Below, one piece after another: positions 24,206-35,356 of a stretch of 64,000 nucleotides of DNA. Under the pieces are notes generated by a model, which had not been told where the DNA came from, ran no database searches, and worked only from the letters and a program-made list of their open reading frames with translations. Origin of the DNA: Botryosphaeria dothidea (lineage: Eukaryota > Ascomycota > Dothideomycetes > Botryosphaeriales > Botryosphaeriaceae). Positions within the stretch are counted from its first letter, which is position 1. Every line of letters starts with the position of its first letter. A program made the position numbers and the translations under genes. The stretch spans positions 3,410,001-3,474,000 of the forward strand of contig WWBZ02000062.1 of assembly GCA_011503125.2 (NCBI GenBank), given 5' to 3'.

Positions 24206-25783
24206 TTATCTTGAAACATCGAGTCTTGGTGGTAGCACCATTTTCCACGTATGCACTCTACCGTCTGATTCTAACGGTCTTGAAAACTCGTCCGGCTCAA
24301 GTGTGGACGTAACCGAGCAGGTCCCCGGCGTAGACAGCTCGGGTTGTAGATACAAAAAATTGGCTCCCCTCGGCCGCTCGTCTAACCTCAGCTCGACGCC
24401 GGCCCAGATTAGGCGGTTAGGGAGGAAGTCGAGCTTGTCCCGCATGAAGTAGAACGCCGAGTTATCCACCAGCAGCTCCAGAAGCCTCAATCGAGGGAAC
24501 TCCTCGCGGTAATTCTCGACCAAATCGGACAGGAACGCGGATAGCGTGAGCCAATGCTCCTTGTAGCAATTCAGATGCAATGTCTCGAGCGTGGGGGGCA
24601 GAGCCACAAGCGGCGCCCACCGGGGACCCCCCATTGCGATGAACGACGCAAACGTGATGGTCAGATTCTTCAGCTTGCTGAAGCAGTTCAAATGGAACTT
24701 CTCGGATAGGACCTGCTGGCTGCGGTCCCCCTCGACGACCAGCGTCTCGAGCGAGTCCTTTTGCGGCAGCAACCCCTCGTACAGCGCGTCCATGTCGACC
24801 GCCTCGCACTTCCACTGCCGCTGGTCCAGCAGGTTGCGCCCGATCGCGTACGTGAAGCGCCTGAGGGATTTGCACGCCCCCAGCATGCCCTTGACAAACT
24901 CGTCCTCGACCACCCGCGGGCCAATCGTCAGGGATTCGATCGGCGAGATGCCGCGGGGCCAGTCGCCGGCGTCTTCCTCGGTCGCTTCGGGCGTCCAGAG
25001 CTCGAGGCTGCGCAGGGACGGGAGGCCGAGGAAGTCCTGCAGCGACATCATCTGGAAGTACCCCTCCGTCACCATCACGAGGCTGCGCAGCGCCGACAGC
25101 GGCGCGGCGTGGCCGTCCGCGGAAGGCGTCTCGACGATCCACTGCGCCAGCCGGTGCGTCCACCCGTAGTAGGTGCCGAACGTCTTGTCGATCTCGAACC
25201 GGACCTCCTCGACCTGCGGCGTCTGCGCCAGGAGCAATGCCGCCTCGGACTCGAACCGCCCGCGCGCCAGGTCGACGAGCCAGCGCTCCTTGGACAGGAT
25301 GTCGTTGACGTCGGCCGCGGCGGCGAAGATGTCGCCGATGTCGCCGGATTCGTGTGGCTGGGACGCGTAGATGTCGCCTTCCAGCCGCACCACGAGCTTG
25401 CGCACGCGGGCTGCGTGCGAGGGGCTCTGGGAGATGCGGCGGAGGAAGTGCCGCCGCGTGAGCGAGTCCGCGTCGGCGTACCACGAGTAGAGGAGCGGCT
25501 CGGCGATGCGGTGGAAGCGCCGTGATACCAGGCAGATGCTCCAGAGCGTGCGCGTCTTCCTCTGCTGCCGGATCTTCTCGACGGGAAGGTGGCCGGGGTG
25601 GCAGATGTTGGCCCATTTGAAGATCTCCTCAATGAGTTCGTCGGGTAGGTCGTTGATGCCGGTCTGCGTTGGTGGGCTGCTCGCGGTGCTTGACCCGGGT
25701 TTGCCGCGTTTGCTTCTTTCTTTCTTGGGGTAGGGCGATTCGGGGCGTCTCTTTAGGTTTGACTTTTTTGATTGTTTCTCCAT
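24206..25783 (-). CDS. F-box protein with LRR-like C-terminus (525 aa)
   Basis: Single-exon frame from ATG 25783. A basic N-terminus (KKERSKRGK, likely nuclear) precedes an F-box at about residues 43-100: INDLPDELIEEIF, then WSICLVSRRFHRIAEPLLY. The rest has irregular leucine-rich segments (for example LRSLELWTPEA and LETLVVEGD) spaced like LRRs. F-box proteins recruit substrates to SCF (Skp1-Cullin) ubiquitin ligases; the substrate here is unknown. Fungal genomes hold many such diverged copies. Codon use is GC-rich, giving long antisense frames that I ignore. The 3' end lies 221 bp from the convergent MCU end. Confidence 0.8.
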   Translation of the reverse strand: MEKQSKKSNLKRRPESPYPKKERSKRGKPGSSTASSPPTQTGINDLPDELIEEIFKWANICHPGHLPVEKIRQQRKTRTLWSICLVSRRFHRIAEPLLYSWYADADSLTRRHFLRRISQSPSHAARVRKLVVRLEGDIYASQPHESGDIGDIFAAAADVNDILSKERWLVDLARGRFESEAALLLAQTPQVEEVRFEIDKTFGTYYGWTHRLAQWIVETPSADGHAAPLSALRSLVMVTEGYFQMMSLQDFLGLPSLRSLELWTPEATEEDAGDWPRGISPIESLTIGPRVVEDEFVKGMLGACKSLRRFTYAIGRNLLDQRQWKCEAVDMDALYEGLLPQKDSLETLVVEGDRSQQVLSEKFHLNCFSKLKNLTITFASFIAMGGPRWAPLVALPPTLETLHLNCYKEHWLTLSAFLSDLVENYREEFPRLRLLELLVDNSAFYFMRDKLDFLPNRLIWAGVELRLDERPRGANFLYLQPELSTPGTCSVTSTLEPDEFSRPLESDGRVHTWKMVLPPRLDVSR

Positions 25784-26377
25784 GGTTGCCAGGGGTTGGA
25801 GAGAACGTCGGGCAATTGGCTGTTGTCACGAAGATTGAGGTACAGGTCCCAGGCCGGGGTTGTTGCGGCAGGGGTAATTGCAGTCCTGACGTAATGCGCA
25901 ATCCGAAAAGATGCAGTAAACAGAGTGGTGCGTGGCGCTGGTTAAAAGGTCGAGCTTCCAGAGCGTTCGCCGGTTGGGATATGGGTGTATAGGGCAAGAG
26001 TGGAGAGCGGAGGGTGACAGGGTGAGCGAGTCGTGAAGCGCGGACGGAGGGAGACGCGACCGCGACGCGATCGGCACGCCCTCTTCACCTGCGCACGTGG
26101 CCGCTTACATGATGAGACGCTTCCACCTCGTCTACTGCTTCGCCGCAATCTTTGTCTCAACATTCTCCACCACAAGCTCTACCACTGTTCTCAGCTAGTT
26201 GACAGGCTGATGCTCCTGAAACGTTGTTGCCATCGTGTACCTTCGCACCTTCCGTCAATCTCTCCCAGGCATCAACAACTCCAGCATCCTGAGCTCATTG
26301 CGCATGTATCAGGCTTGTTCACGAATGCATGCGACTACTACGCAGTCAGCTTCTATGAAAATTGATACGCAGAGAGC
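25784..26377. other. Divergent upstream region, F-box / AIM9-like
   Basis: 594 bp between divergent starts. Small overlapping frames only, no supported gene. Confidence 0.5.
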
Positions 26378-28092
26378 ATGCCGCTATTGTTCTCCACTAG
26401 TCGTCCGGGAATGAGGCTCTGGAGAAGCAAGGACGCAATACTGCTCCGGCCATCAAGAACACTTTCCATACTCTGCCGGGGTGAGCACTATCGATTCCTT
26501 ACTCAAAAAGCTCAGCTAAGCCACCGTGGGCGAGCAAATCAGCCGTGATGACCTTTTCAAATACACAAATGGACGCTTCTTGGTCCGGGAAAAGGAAGCA
26601 TACGCCCGAAGATACCTGAAGTTCGACATAGATCAGCTCTGCGCTGTAGCCGCCTCTGCTGGCAGCAAATCGCCCATCCGCACAATTGACAAGATGGAGG
26701 GCGGCTTTAGCAAGGCATTGCTCATGACCAAAGAAGATGGCACAGAGGTTGTTGCTAAACTACCATTTTTCTTTTGCCGGGCCTCCCAAGTACCTGACAG
26801 CATCCGAAGCTGCCGTTCTGCAATACTTGCATGACCACGCCAAAGTTCCAGTTCCCGCACTCTTGGCCTGGAATTCAGACTCTACACGTCCGGTTGGTTC
26901 CGAATACATCATCATGGAGAAGGCTGCCGGCTGCCAATTGGCGATCAAATGGAGAGAGATGGACGACTACAGTCATATTCAACTCATCAAGAACCTTTGC
27001 AAGATCGAGGCTGACCTCGCAGCTATTAATCTTCCCGTGAGTGGAAGCCTCTATTTCCGTGCGTCAATGGAGCCAGGCGACAGATATGAACCTCTAGCAC
27101 CTGAGATGGACCCTCGTGGATGTTTTTGCATTGGATTGTCTTGCGAGCGAGCATGGTTTGGAGAGGATGAACCAGTGTCTGTACAGACTTCCTTCGACCG
27201 AGGGCCATGGCCCAATTTACCAGCTTTTGGTATTGCACTTGCGGACCGGGAGATTGCACGTATCGAACAAAAGCCTCAAGCACCTGTACCCTGGGGACCA
27301 CCACGCGGCTCCATTGAGGAGCAAATGACCTTGTTGAAAATGGCCAAGGAGGTCTTTTCCAAGATGGGCCCGCAGTCCCAACCCGGGCGCGTGCCGTGGC
27401 CAACCCTGTGGCATAGCGATCTTCATATGGGAAACATTTACGTCTCCGACAAAGATCCTACCCGGATTGTCTCGCTAATCGATTGGCAATCCATCGTAGT
27501 TGGCCCATTGTTTTACCAGGTCCGTTTCCCCAGATTCATCGAAATTGAAGGAGACTATGAACTCGGGCCCGAGGTGCCAACGCTTCCAGAGGATATAGAT
27601 CAAATGGACCCTGATGACCAGGACACTACCAGATACAAGCATAAACAAACCCTTATGGCTAAGGCTTATGAGGCTGGCAGTGGTCTCACTAACAAGAACA
27701 TCTATAAAGCGCTTCGCCTCCCTCATTTTTTCCGGCAGCTCTTTGCCCGTTGCGGCAGCGCTTGGGAAGATGGCGCTGTACCTCTCCGTGCTTGCTTGAT
27801 CGCAATAGCCGAAACATGGAACGAGGCCGGATTTCCCGGCGACTGCCCGTTGCTTTTCAGCGAAGCTGACATCGAAAGGCACCAACAGGAATTCCAAGAG
27901 TATCGAAACTACCATGACATCCATGAGCTTGCTCGAAGATGTTTGGGCACCGATGCAGACGGCTGGATCCACCCTGATGATGATTTTGAGATGAAGCAGC
28001 AACGGAACAAGGAGTTGCTCAAATCTTTCCTAGATCACTGTGCCGAACATGGAGAATCGGCTGAAGAGGTGTGGAATGTATGGCCATATTAA
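26378..28092 (+). pseudogene. AIM9-like phosphotransferase-fold gene with one-base frameshift
   Basis: Exon 1 (26378-26480) encodes an Arg/Ser/Leu-rich mitochondrial presequence; intron 26481-26520 has GTGAGC...AG. Exon 2 starts with DDLFKYTNGRFL, typical of Aim9 proteins, and reaches the ATP-binding lysine in VVAKLP. The frame then breaks inside a run of five T (26766-26770). The next frame resumes at once with FAGPPKYLTASEA and continues to 28092 with the Brenner-type motif WHSDLHMGN and SLIDWQ. One extra T explains everything; no intron fits without deleting the conserved lysine. If intact the protein would be about 557 residues, the usual family size. Aim9 relatives are mitochondrial APH/kinase-fold proteins of unclear substrate. 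Either a fresh pseudogene or a homopolymer sequencing error. Confidence 0.8.
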
Positions 28093-29236
28093 TGAGCGCT
28101 AAACATCGATGGATCATTACAGAGCATTCTGTGAGGGTATTAAACTCAAGTCAACAACCTTGCGGAAACGCGTCCGGCTCTGCGTGCATCGATATCTGTG
28201 GTCTCGGGCGCCGAAACATGTCACCCAACCATCCACAGCTCTCTCGCTGGGAAAGCAGGAGGGTGATTTTGTTTGTGGGCCACAAGTTTCTCAAGAACCG
28301 CCCGTATTGGCGAGGAAACTCATTTGCATATTGGGGTTGCAAAAACGGTGCGCAATCCCTAAACGGAATGTGGAGCAAGCTTTTAAGGTGGGATTCAAAG
28401 CAGTAGACTGTGGCTACAAAACAGGGCCGCAAAGTCACGCTTAGCCCGTGGTTTTCGCCATTATTCCAGCTCTCCGCTTTTGCTGGCCCTCTCGTTGCGT
28501 TGCTTTCTCTTGGTTCTCCTGCTCTCCGCTTGGCATATTTTGGGACTCTTACGCGTCGTAACTATCTCCTTTCCCAGACCTTTTAATTCTTCTGCCTTCG
28601 GTTCCTCCCATTTGCACGAGATCTCGGCGCCTGCGCACATGTCAATCCCAATCTCCCAAGAAGTGCCCCGCACGTGCGGATTGCATTGTCTGGATCGCAC
28701 CAACCACGGCAGTCCTGGTGATCGGTAACGACCGGATGAATTTGGCTGCCGCAGAGCCTCAATCAGCTTCGAGAGAATTCTGTTGCCTGGAGAAGGCCCC
28801 TGTTCTGGCAGACTCGGCCGTAGATGCAGCATTGCGCAGCGGCGGTGGCGGTGCGGGAGTGGCTGGGGTGGAGCCGAGGTTGGGGGCAATAAGCTTTATG
28901 ATCCCCCTCGCCGCCATCACCCGCACCATTACCCCGGATTTTGCTGCCTCAAGGCAACTAAAAATCGGAAAATGACCCCTTTACGGCCGTAGTGTTTCAC
29001 CAACGTGTCTCTGCTGGCCTGTTAGCGCCAGCGCTGCGCCTATTGGCTTTGCGTGGCGGACAAGACTCACTAACCTCCAGACGAGCAAGCCTGACGAGTG
29101 ATCTCATAACGACCGAGGCACCGCGGGGCTGCCATGTTTCATCACATGTATCGCATCAACAGGTCAAAAGACATACATAGAAGTCGAGCGCTGCTGTTAC
29201 GTTGCAGTCCACAGCACCGTGACACCATCCTCCATC
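28093..29236. other. Intergenic region
   Basis: 1.1 kb between the AIM9-like gene and the P450. No supported coding frame, repeat or RNA gene seen. It must include the P450 promoter. Confidence 0.5.
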
Positions 29237-30961
29237 ATGGCCATCGATATACCACTCCCAATCAAGCTCGTTCTGCTGTCCGCGCCAGAAGCGCTTCTGG
29301 TGAAACAGTTTATCCCAGAGCAGAACCTGCGCGTGCCCATCACTCCCATCGTCCTGACCTTAATCGGGATCAACTTCTTCGTATGGGTATTTTACAGAGT
29401 GTTGATGTATCCTTTCTTTTTCAGTCCCTTCAGGGGTTTACCAGAGGCTCTAGTATGTGTTCTCCTCTTTCACACTTGTCACCCGACTAACCAAAGCAGC
29501 CGAAATATCCCATCATTTCCAATGGCCCGGTTGTCATGTCGAAGCCGCCGGGCAACGAGTTCCTGCAGTGGGTCAAGACCATTCCCAACGACGGCCTCAT
29601 CCGATTCCGCGGATTTTTCAACGTTGACCGCCTCATCCTGACGGAGCCCAAGACCATTTCCGACGTCCTCGTGCACAAGACATATGACTTCGAGAAGCCC
29701 ACCAGACTCAGGAACTTCCTTCGCAGGATCCTTGGAGATGGGCTGATCATTGTCGAGGGCGATGAGCACAAATTCCAGCGCAAGAACATCATGCCATCCT
29801 TCAGCTTCCGCCACATCAAAGAGCTGTACCCCATCTTCTGGACCAAGGCCGTCGCACTTACCGAGGGTGTAAGTGCTGAGATGCAGGACGATCCCGTCGT
29901 GGAGATCAACCACTGGTCTACTAAGGTTACCCTGGACATCATCGGCCTTGCAGCACTCGGCCGTGACTTCAACTCTTTGAAGAACTCCGAAGACCCTCTC
30001 GTTGGAACCTACGAGGAGGTTCTCGAGCCCACCATGGAGAAGACTGTTTACTTCACCCTGCACATCGTTGGCTTGGAGAACATAGTGCGCTTCCTCCCGT
30101 GGAAGATCAACGAGGTCATGAGGGACACGACCACCAAGCTCAAGCAGATCTGCCAGCAACTCCTGACCGACAAGAAGGCCGCCGCCAAAGCCGAGAGCGA
30201 GGAGCAGAAGGACATCCTCTCCGTCATGATGCGATCCAACCTCTTCGGCGACGACATGCTCATCGACCAGCTCCTGACCTTCCTCGCCGCCGGGTAAGTT
30301 CCTCCTCCTCTCCAGCCCCCAAGCCCGAAGCTAACGAATCCACAGCCACGAGACGACCTCCTCCGCCTTCACCTGGGTTTGCTACCTCCTCGCTGTGCAC
30401 CCCGACGCCCAAGCCCGCCTGCGCGCCGAAGTCAACGCCCAGCTCGCCGCCGAGCTCGCCGACCCCAAAGCCGCCCCCGCCGCCACGCTCGCCGAGAAGC
30501 TCGAAAACATGCCCTACCTCAACGCCGTCTGCAACGAGGTCACCCGTCTCTACCCCACCGTCCCCGTGACCATCCGCGACGCCGTCCGCGACACCAACAT
30601 CTGCGGGCAGCCCGTGCCCAAGGGCACGCAGATCCTGCTCGTCCCGTGGGCCATCAACCGCACACCCACGCTGTGGGGGCCCGACGCCGAGCAGTTCAAG
30701 CCGGAGCGCTGGATCGACGAGAAGGGGCACGCGAACAACAATGGCGGGGCCACCAGCAACTATTGTTTGCTGACCTTCTTGCACGGGCCGCGCAGCTGCA
30801 TTGGGCAGAAGTTTGCGCAGGCGGAGCTGCGCGCGCTGGTGGCGGCGTTTGTGGCGAGGTTCGAGTGGACGCTGGCGATGGATGAGAAGGACGTCATTCC
30901 CGCCGGCGTGGTGACGACGAAGCCGATGAATGGGATGAAGTTGAGGTTGAGGAAGCTTTGA
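29237..30961 (+). CDS. Cytochrome P450 monooxygenase (541 aa)
   Basis: Exons 29237-29452, 29500-30293 and 30346-30961. An N-terminal membrane anchor (about 30-60) precedes the P450 fold. Motifs: I-helix AAGHETTSS, K-helix ExxR as EVTRLYP, a PERW segment (FKPERWID), and heme-binding FLHGPRSCIG with the thiolate Cys. Intron 2 interrupts the I-helix codon for Gly, a common fungal position. It should be ER-anchored, need a P450 reductase, and hydroxylate a lipophilic substrate; the CYP family cannot be assigned by eye. Neighbours (a pseudogene and a GNAT) do not suggest a pathway. Codon use turns strongly GC-rich in exon 3, giving long antisense frames. Confidence 0.95.
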
Positions 30962-31760
30962 TGCGTCGGGTCGTTTTTGACTCTTCTACTCTCCTGCCTG
31001 GTTGGCAGTCGCCTCTATTTTTCCTTGTGTCAGGGTCTCCGTCTTTCATGACCTTTTGTTCTCTTCTTATACCCGCTTTGATTTCCCTGTGCTCGACATA
31101 ACCCTACAACCGGCCGCTTGTTCATGCTAGTCATTTCGTCTTGGGACTATAGACCGGAATCTATTTTTCTTTTTTCTTTTTCTTTGCATGAAAGGTGATG
31201 CGCTGCAAGTGAGATGCTTATTTGGCTCGAGTTATCATACTCTTCGGATCAAACATGAACAGAACAAATACGACAACGTAGGTAGATCAACATCACAACA
31301 ATGTCACCTACACCAATGTTCCACGAGTTTTACTTTGCCGCAGCCGATTAAACCCTCCTAGCCCCTCTGAATTGATACCGACGGTCGTGATACGTGTACA
31401 TGTATACGACACGTCGGAGATGACGTCACCGCACAATGCAGTACATCCAAAAGCCAAACGAACTCAAGAGTCATTTCAACTACATCGGAAACGAATTCTC
31501 CCCACAGAGAGAATTATTCAGCAACGAGATAGCTCCCCCACTTCCCCAGCTTCGTCAATGTTCGACGATAGCTCGGCCCGCCATTTGCGCCCATACCGAG
31601 ACCAGAAGCGTGACTCACATCCACTCCCATCAACTCCATAAAAGCAGAAGTGACAACGACGAAATATACAAGAGCATCTCAAGAAAAAGCCACCTCATCG
31701 CATCGAACGCCCGGCAATCCCATCACTCCAGGAACCCCATCAACCACTCCACCCGCAACC
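30962..31760. other. Intergenic region
   Basis: 0.8 kb holding the P450 3' flank and the GNAT upstream region. A long frame through 31436-32206 is out of frame with the GNAT gene and low-complexity at its end. Nothing else seen. Confidence 0.5.
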
Positions 31761-32264
31761 ATGCAACCCCAACAATGGCAGCGCCAAGACGGCGCCCAAA
31801 CTTTCACCATTTCCACCTCCCCCGCCCTTATCTCCCGAGAATTCGTCCATGCCTCCTTTGCCAGCCCAGAAATGTACTGGGCGTCCCCCGTAACGCCCGA
31901 CGTCCTCGAAACGATGCTCCGAACCTCCCTCTTCTTCGGCGTCTACGTCAACACCTCTCCGGAGAACGAGGAACTCAAGCAAATCGGCATAGCCCGTCTC
32001 GTCACGGACTACGCCAGCCTCGCTTTCCTGACGGACGTGTTCGTGGTCGAGGAGTACCAGGGGAAAGGGCTGGCCAAGTGGCTGATGCGGTGCGTGCGGG
32101 AGTGGGGCGACGCGATGCCGGCGCCGCGGAGGGTGATGTTGATGGCGAAGAGGGCGCCGCACGCGGTGCGGTTCTACGAGGAGGCGGTGGGGGCGGAGGT
32201 GTTTGATCAGGAGGGCGGGGAGGTGGTGTTCATGAGCACGAAGATGAAGGGGGTGGATTCTTGA
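31761..32264 (+). CDS. GNAT-family N-acetyltransferase (167 aa)
   Basis: Single-exon frame from ATG 31761; the upstream 37 codons of the open frame are not conserved-looking and are left out. The GNAT fold is seen from the acetyl-CoA motif A: FVVEEYQGKGLAKWLM, with the QxxGxG-type pyrophosphate loop, after a beta strand LAFLTDVF. A later RFYEEAVGAEVF corresponds to motif B. The family moves an acetyl group from acetyl-CoA to an amine; the substrate is unknown. Small stand-alone fungal GNATs of this type are widespread. The 3' end faces the relic dehydrogenase 92 bp away. Confidence 0.85.
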   Translation: MQPQQWQRQDGAQTFTISTSPALISREFVHASFASPEMYWASPVTPDVLETMLRTSLFFGVYVNTSPENEELKQIGIARLVTDYASLAFLTDVFVVEEYQGKGLAKWLMRCVREWGDAMPAPRRVMLMAKRAPHAVRFYEEAVGAEVFDQEGGEVVFMSTKMKGVDS

Positions 32265-32355
32265 TGCGGCAAGAAAGGATAACGAAGCTGAGGGAAGGAG
32301 GTCAGGTGTGTCCGGCTGAATGACGGAGATTAATCTAGATGGATGATCTATAGAC

Positions 32356-33029
32356 TTATCCGCACCATGGGACGGACGCGCCGTCGTACCGGCTTGAGAT
32401 GGGGTTGTCTTCCCAGCTAGGGACGTGGATGATGAAAAATTTGCCCGTCTCGGCGTGAGTCGTGCGGAAAATAATATCCAATGTTGCCTTGACGTTCTCG
32501 TCTGGTGTTAGGTCGGCCGAGGGATAGTTTGTTTGTGTATACTATGCAAACCGTCAGGACCAATATCGGAGGACAAAAAGAATTGCCTACACCCGGAGAA
32601 ATTGTAATGATTGTGAAGTGTTCATCGTGGAGATATTGCCCGTACGGAACAGTGAGCATGATGAGACCTGCTTTGGAGATTTTACAGGCTGCCACCGGTG
32701 GGGATTCCATATTGGGCGCCAAAGTAGTAGGTCCCAGCGTCGGAGAGCTTCTGAAGAGTATGGAATCAGTATCACGGCTACCTGTACCTTACATATCCGA
32801 TAGAAGAGACTTACATGTTAACGGCTTCTTTCAGGGTTCTCTTCCGTAGCAGCGGGAGGATTGCCTTTGCCATGGTACGAACACCTCCAACATTGACTGG
32901 GAAGACCTCATGGAGATCCTCCCTGCAACTGGTTACTTTAAGTTCTCGGGAGCAGCAACAGAAATTAAGCAAGACGTCTCCTCTGCACACTGAGGAGGGT
33001 ATAGAAAAGCAGCCGGGGAGTAACATCAA
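32356..33029 (-). pseudogene. Short-chain dehydrogenase relic lacking its Rossmann half
   Basis: Three segments (about 32926-32815, 32750-32591, 32541-32356) with good introns between them encode the C-terminal part of a C-factor-like SDR: REDLHEVFPVNVGGV, ILPLLRK, then ISSPTLG, ACKISKAGLIMLT, TIITISPG and GKFFIIHVPSWEDN, ending VPWCG with TAA at 32356-32358. Upstream, no TGxxxGIG nucleotide-binding loop or NNAG strand can be found in any frame to 33400. The active-site Tyr of the YxxxK motif is Cys. Splice sites and the C-terminus are still intact, so decay looks recent or partial. It is not a working reductase unless an N-terminal exon lies further away. Confidence 0.7.
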
Positions 33030-33924
33030 GAAATGTGAGTGTATGAGCCGTTGAACAACGGTCCACCTTATCAGATTATTTTTTTTTCTAGAGAACGTCT
33101 TTACAACAATCTTGATCCTGGCTCCGTCCCGGCCTCTTCAAGACATTACCTTGGGCGCTGATCGTTGTAGCTATGCAGAGAAAGCTTCCCGTGGTACACC
33201 ATGGCAAAGTTTGCGAAACTTCGACAACGGTTTGGATAGAGAATTGTGCTGCTGGAAATCATGTCTCGAAAGCTGTTGGAAGGAATAGCAGATTGTGTTG
33301 AGCACTGTGATAACGTAGGTAAGGTTGCGGGAGAGCATGTGCATGCTCAGGCGGCCAGCGCAAGCTTGCAGAGGCTGGCTTGAGCAGGTGGGCGGGATCG
33401 GGATTTCTGGTGCATCGGCGACCCCAGCTCTAGCTTTTTCTGCGGCCGAAGTGGAACCGGATTGTTACCTTTCCGGGTAACGCGGCAAGCTTGCATGTGA
33501 GGAGCAAATGGGTGGTGGGAGGAGAGCAGCATTACAGGTTCCTGACGATCGCGGGACGAGCGGCAGCGATTCTGGCAAGTCGCGATGCAGCGCGTGGCAA
33601 GCATCAGCGAGAAATGAGGGAAACGGACGCGGAGAGTGACGACGAACGGTTTCTCCAAGCCGCATTGGGCGCTAGTGATGCCCAGCGATGATTTGGCGGG
33701 GCAGCAACGCCGCTCCTGCCCAGCTCATGTCATGGCGGCGGCCAGCGGCAGAAAAATAAAACATCTGTCGATTGCCCTCCCCGCCGCTCTCCAATCCATT
33801 CCTCACCATTCTCTCCCCCAATCTTCTCCGTCGCACAGCCTCCCGCCTGCTCCAAACTGCCCCTCGCGCCCACCGCCGCCAGCTCTTCCACCACACCCCC
33901 GCATTCTTCACCCCGCCCGCCAAA
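33030..33924. other. Upstream region of spermidine synthase
   Basis: About 0.9 kb. The open frame reading into the SPE3 gene from 33636 is the 5' leader, not a coding extension: the protein before ATG 33925 is low-complexity Pro/Ser/His. No other gene seen. Confidence 0.5.
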
Positions 33925-35021
33925 ATGAGCGAGATCGCCCACCCCACCATCAAGGGTACGCGCTTCTCACCAGACCTCAATTGCGCCCTCACCTGCGCAA
34001 AATCCCCCAATCGCCCAAACGCGCGCTGACCGCAAGCTCTGCAGATGGCTGGTTCCGCGAGATCTCCGACATGTGGCCCGGCCAGGCCATGACCCTCAAG
34101 GTCAACCAGGTCCTCCACCACGAGAAGAGCAAGTACCAGGACGTGCTCATCTTCGAGTCGTCCGACTACGGCACCGTCCTGGTCCTCGACAACGTCATCC
34201 AGTGCACCGAGCGTGACGAGTTCAGCTACCAGGAGATGATCACCCACCTGGCCATGAACTCGCACCCCAACCCCAAGAAAGTCCTGGTCATCGGTGGCGG
34301 CGACGGCGGCGTCTTGCGCGAGGTCGTCAAGCACGAGTGCGTCGAAGAGGCCATCCTGTGCGACATTGACGAGGCCGTCATTCGCCTGTCCAAGAAGTAC
34401 CTGCCCGGCATGAGCGTCGGCTTCCAGCACCCGGCTGTCCAGACCATCGTCGGCGACGGCTTCAAGTTCTTGGCCGACCGCCAGAACGAGTTCGACGTCA
34501 TCATCACCGACTCTTCCGACCCGGAGGGCCCCGCCGAGTCGCTCTTCCAGAAGTCCTACTTCGAGCTGCTCAACGGCGCCCTGCGCGAGGGTGGTGTCAT
34601 CACCACGCAAGGTTGTAAGCCCCCTCCTCCCCCCGAATCTGCACTGAAATACCCCGCTTTACCCCCGCGAAAAAGAAAAACCACACCGATTCTTTGTACC
34701 ACCAGTTGGCTAATACGTTTCTTGTTTTTCACGCACGCAGCCGAGAACCAGTGGCTCCACATGCCGCTCATCGCCAAGCTCATGAAGGACTGCAAGGAGG
34801 TCTTCCCCACCGTCGAGTACGCTTACACCACCATCCCCACCTACCCCTCCGGCCAGATTGGCTTCATGGTCTGCTGCAAGGACGCCAACCGCAACGTCAA
34901 GAAGCCCGTGCGCTCCTGGTCCGAGGAGGAGGAGGAGAAGCTGTGCAAGTACTACAGCAAGGAGATCCACGAGGCTTCTTTCGTCTTGCCCAACTTTGCC
35001 CGCAAGACTCTGAGGCAATAG
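33925..35021 (+). CDS. SPE3: Spermidine synthase
   Basis: Exons 33925-33955, 34045-34614 and 34741-35021 give 293 residues, the family length. It transfers aminopropyl from decarboxylated S-adenosylmethionine to putrescine in the cytosol. Motifs in order: [14 protein letters not shown] (start), [16 protein letters not shown], the nucleotide-binding [13 protein letters not shown], an acidic LCDIDEAVI, and the catalytic [15 protein letters not shown]. The tiny first exon encodes only ten residues. A donor three bases earlier (34612) would change TQGSENQW to TQAENQW; both are in frame. Intron 2 (126 bp) is longer than average. The C-terminal YPSGQIGFM block completes the fold. A housekeeping gene, very likely expressed. 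Confidence 0.96.
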
Positions 35022-35356
35022 ACGATTTACGCCAAGGGAGCGTACAAGCATGGGACATTTTGATTTGGGGCGAAACTTTGATCATAGACGGCTTCATATA
35101 TGCAGATACCTGGTTGAAAAAAAGCAATGGATGACTTTACGGCCAGATTTGATCAATTTGGTGAAATGGGAATGATAGGATATTCTAAATGCGCTAAGTG
35201 GATGGAAAGTCTAAGCCTAGAAGAATTGCAGGTGATGAAGGAGCACTCATAATACATATCGTATCAACGTTTCGACATTATTTCTGACAACCAGCACACA
35301 ATCTCTGGAACTCGTAAGGGCCATATGAGCTCAAATCATGCACCAGGCCTCACGCG
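35022..35356. other. Convergent 3' region
   Basis: 335 bp between the 3' ends of SPE3 and the rhodopsin-fold gene. No gene seen; 3' UTRs and terminators expected. Confidence 0.5.

Noticed and set aside
24761..25525. 254-codon plus-strand frame opposite the F-box gene
   Set aside because: Antisense shadow with Arg/Leu/Val bias and no motif.
33636..33924. N-terminal extension of spermidine synthase
   Set aside because: Low-complexity Pro/His/Ser translation; ATG 33925 gives the normal family length.
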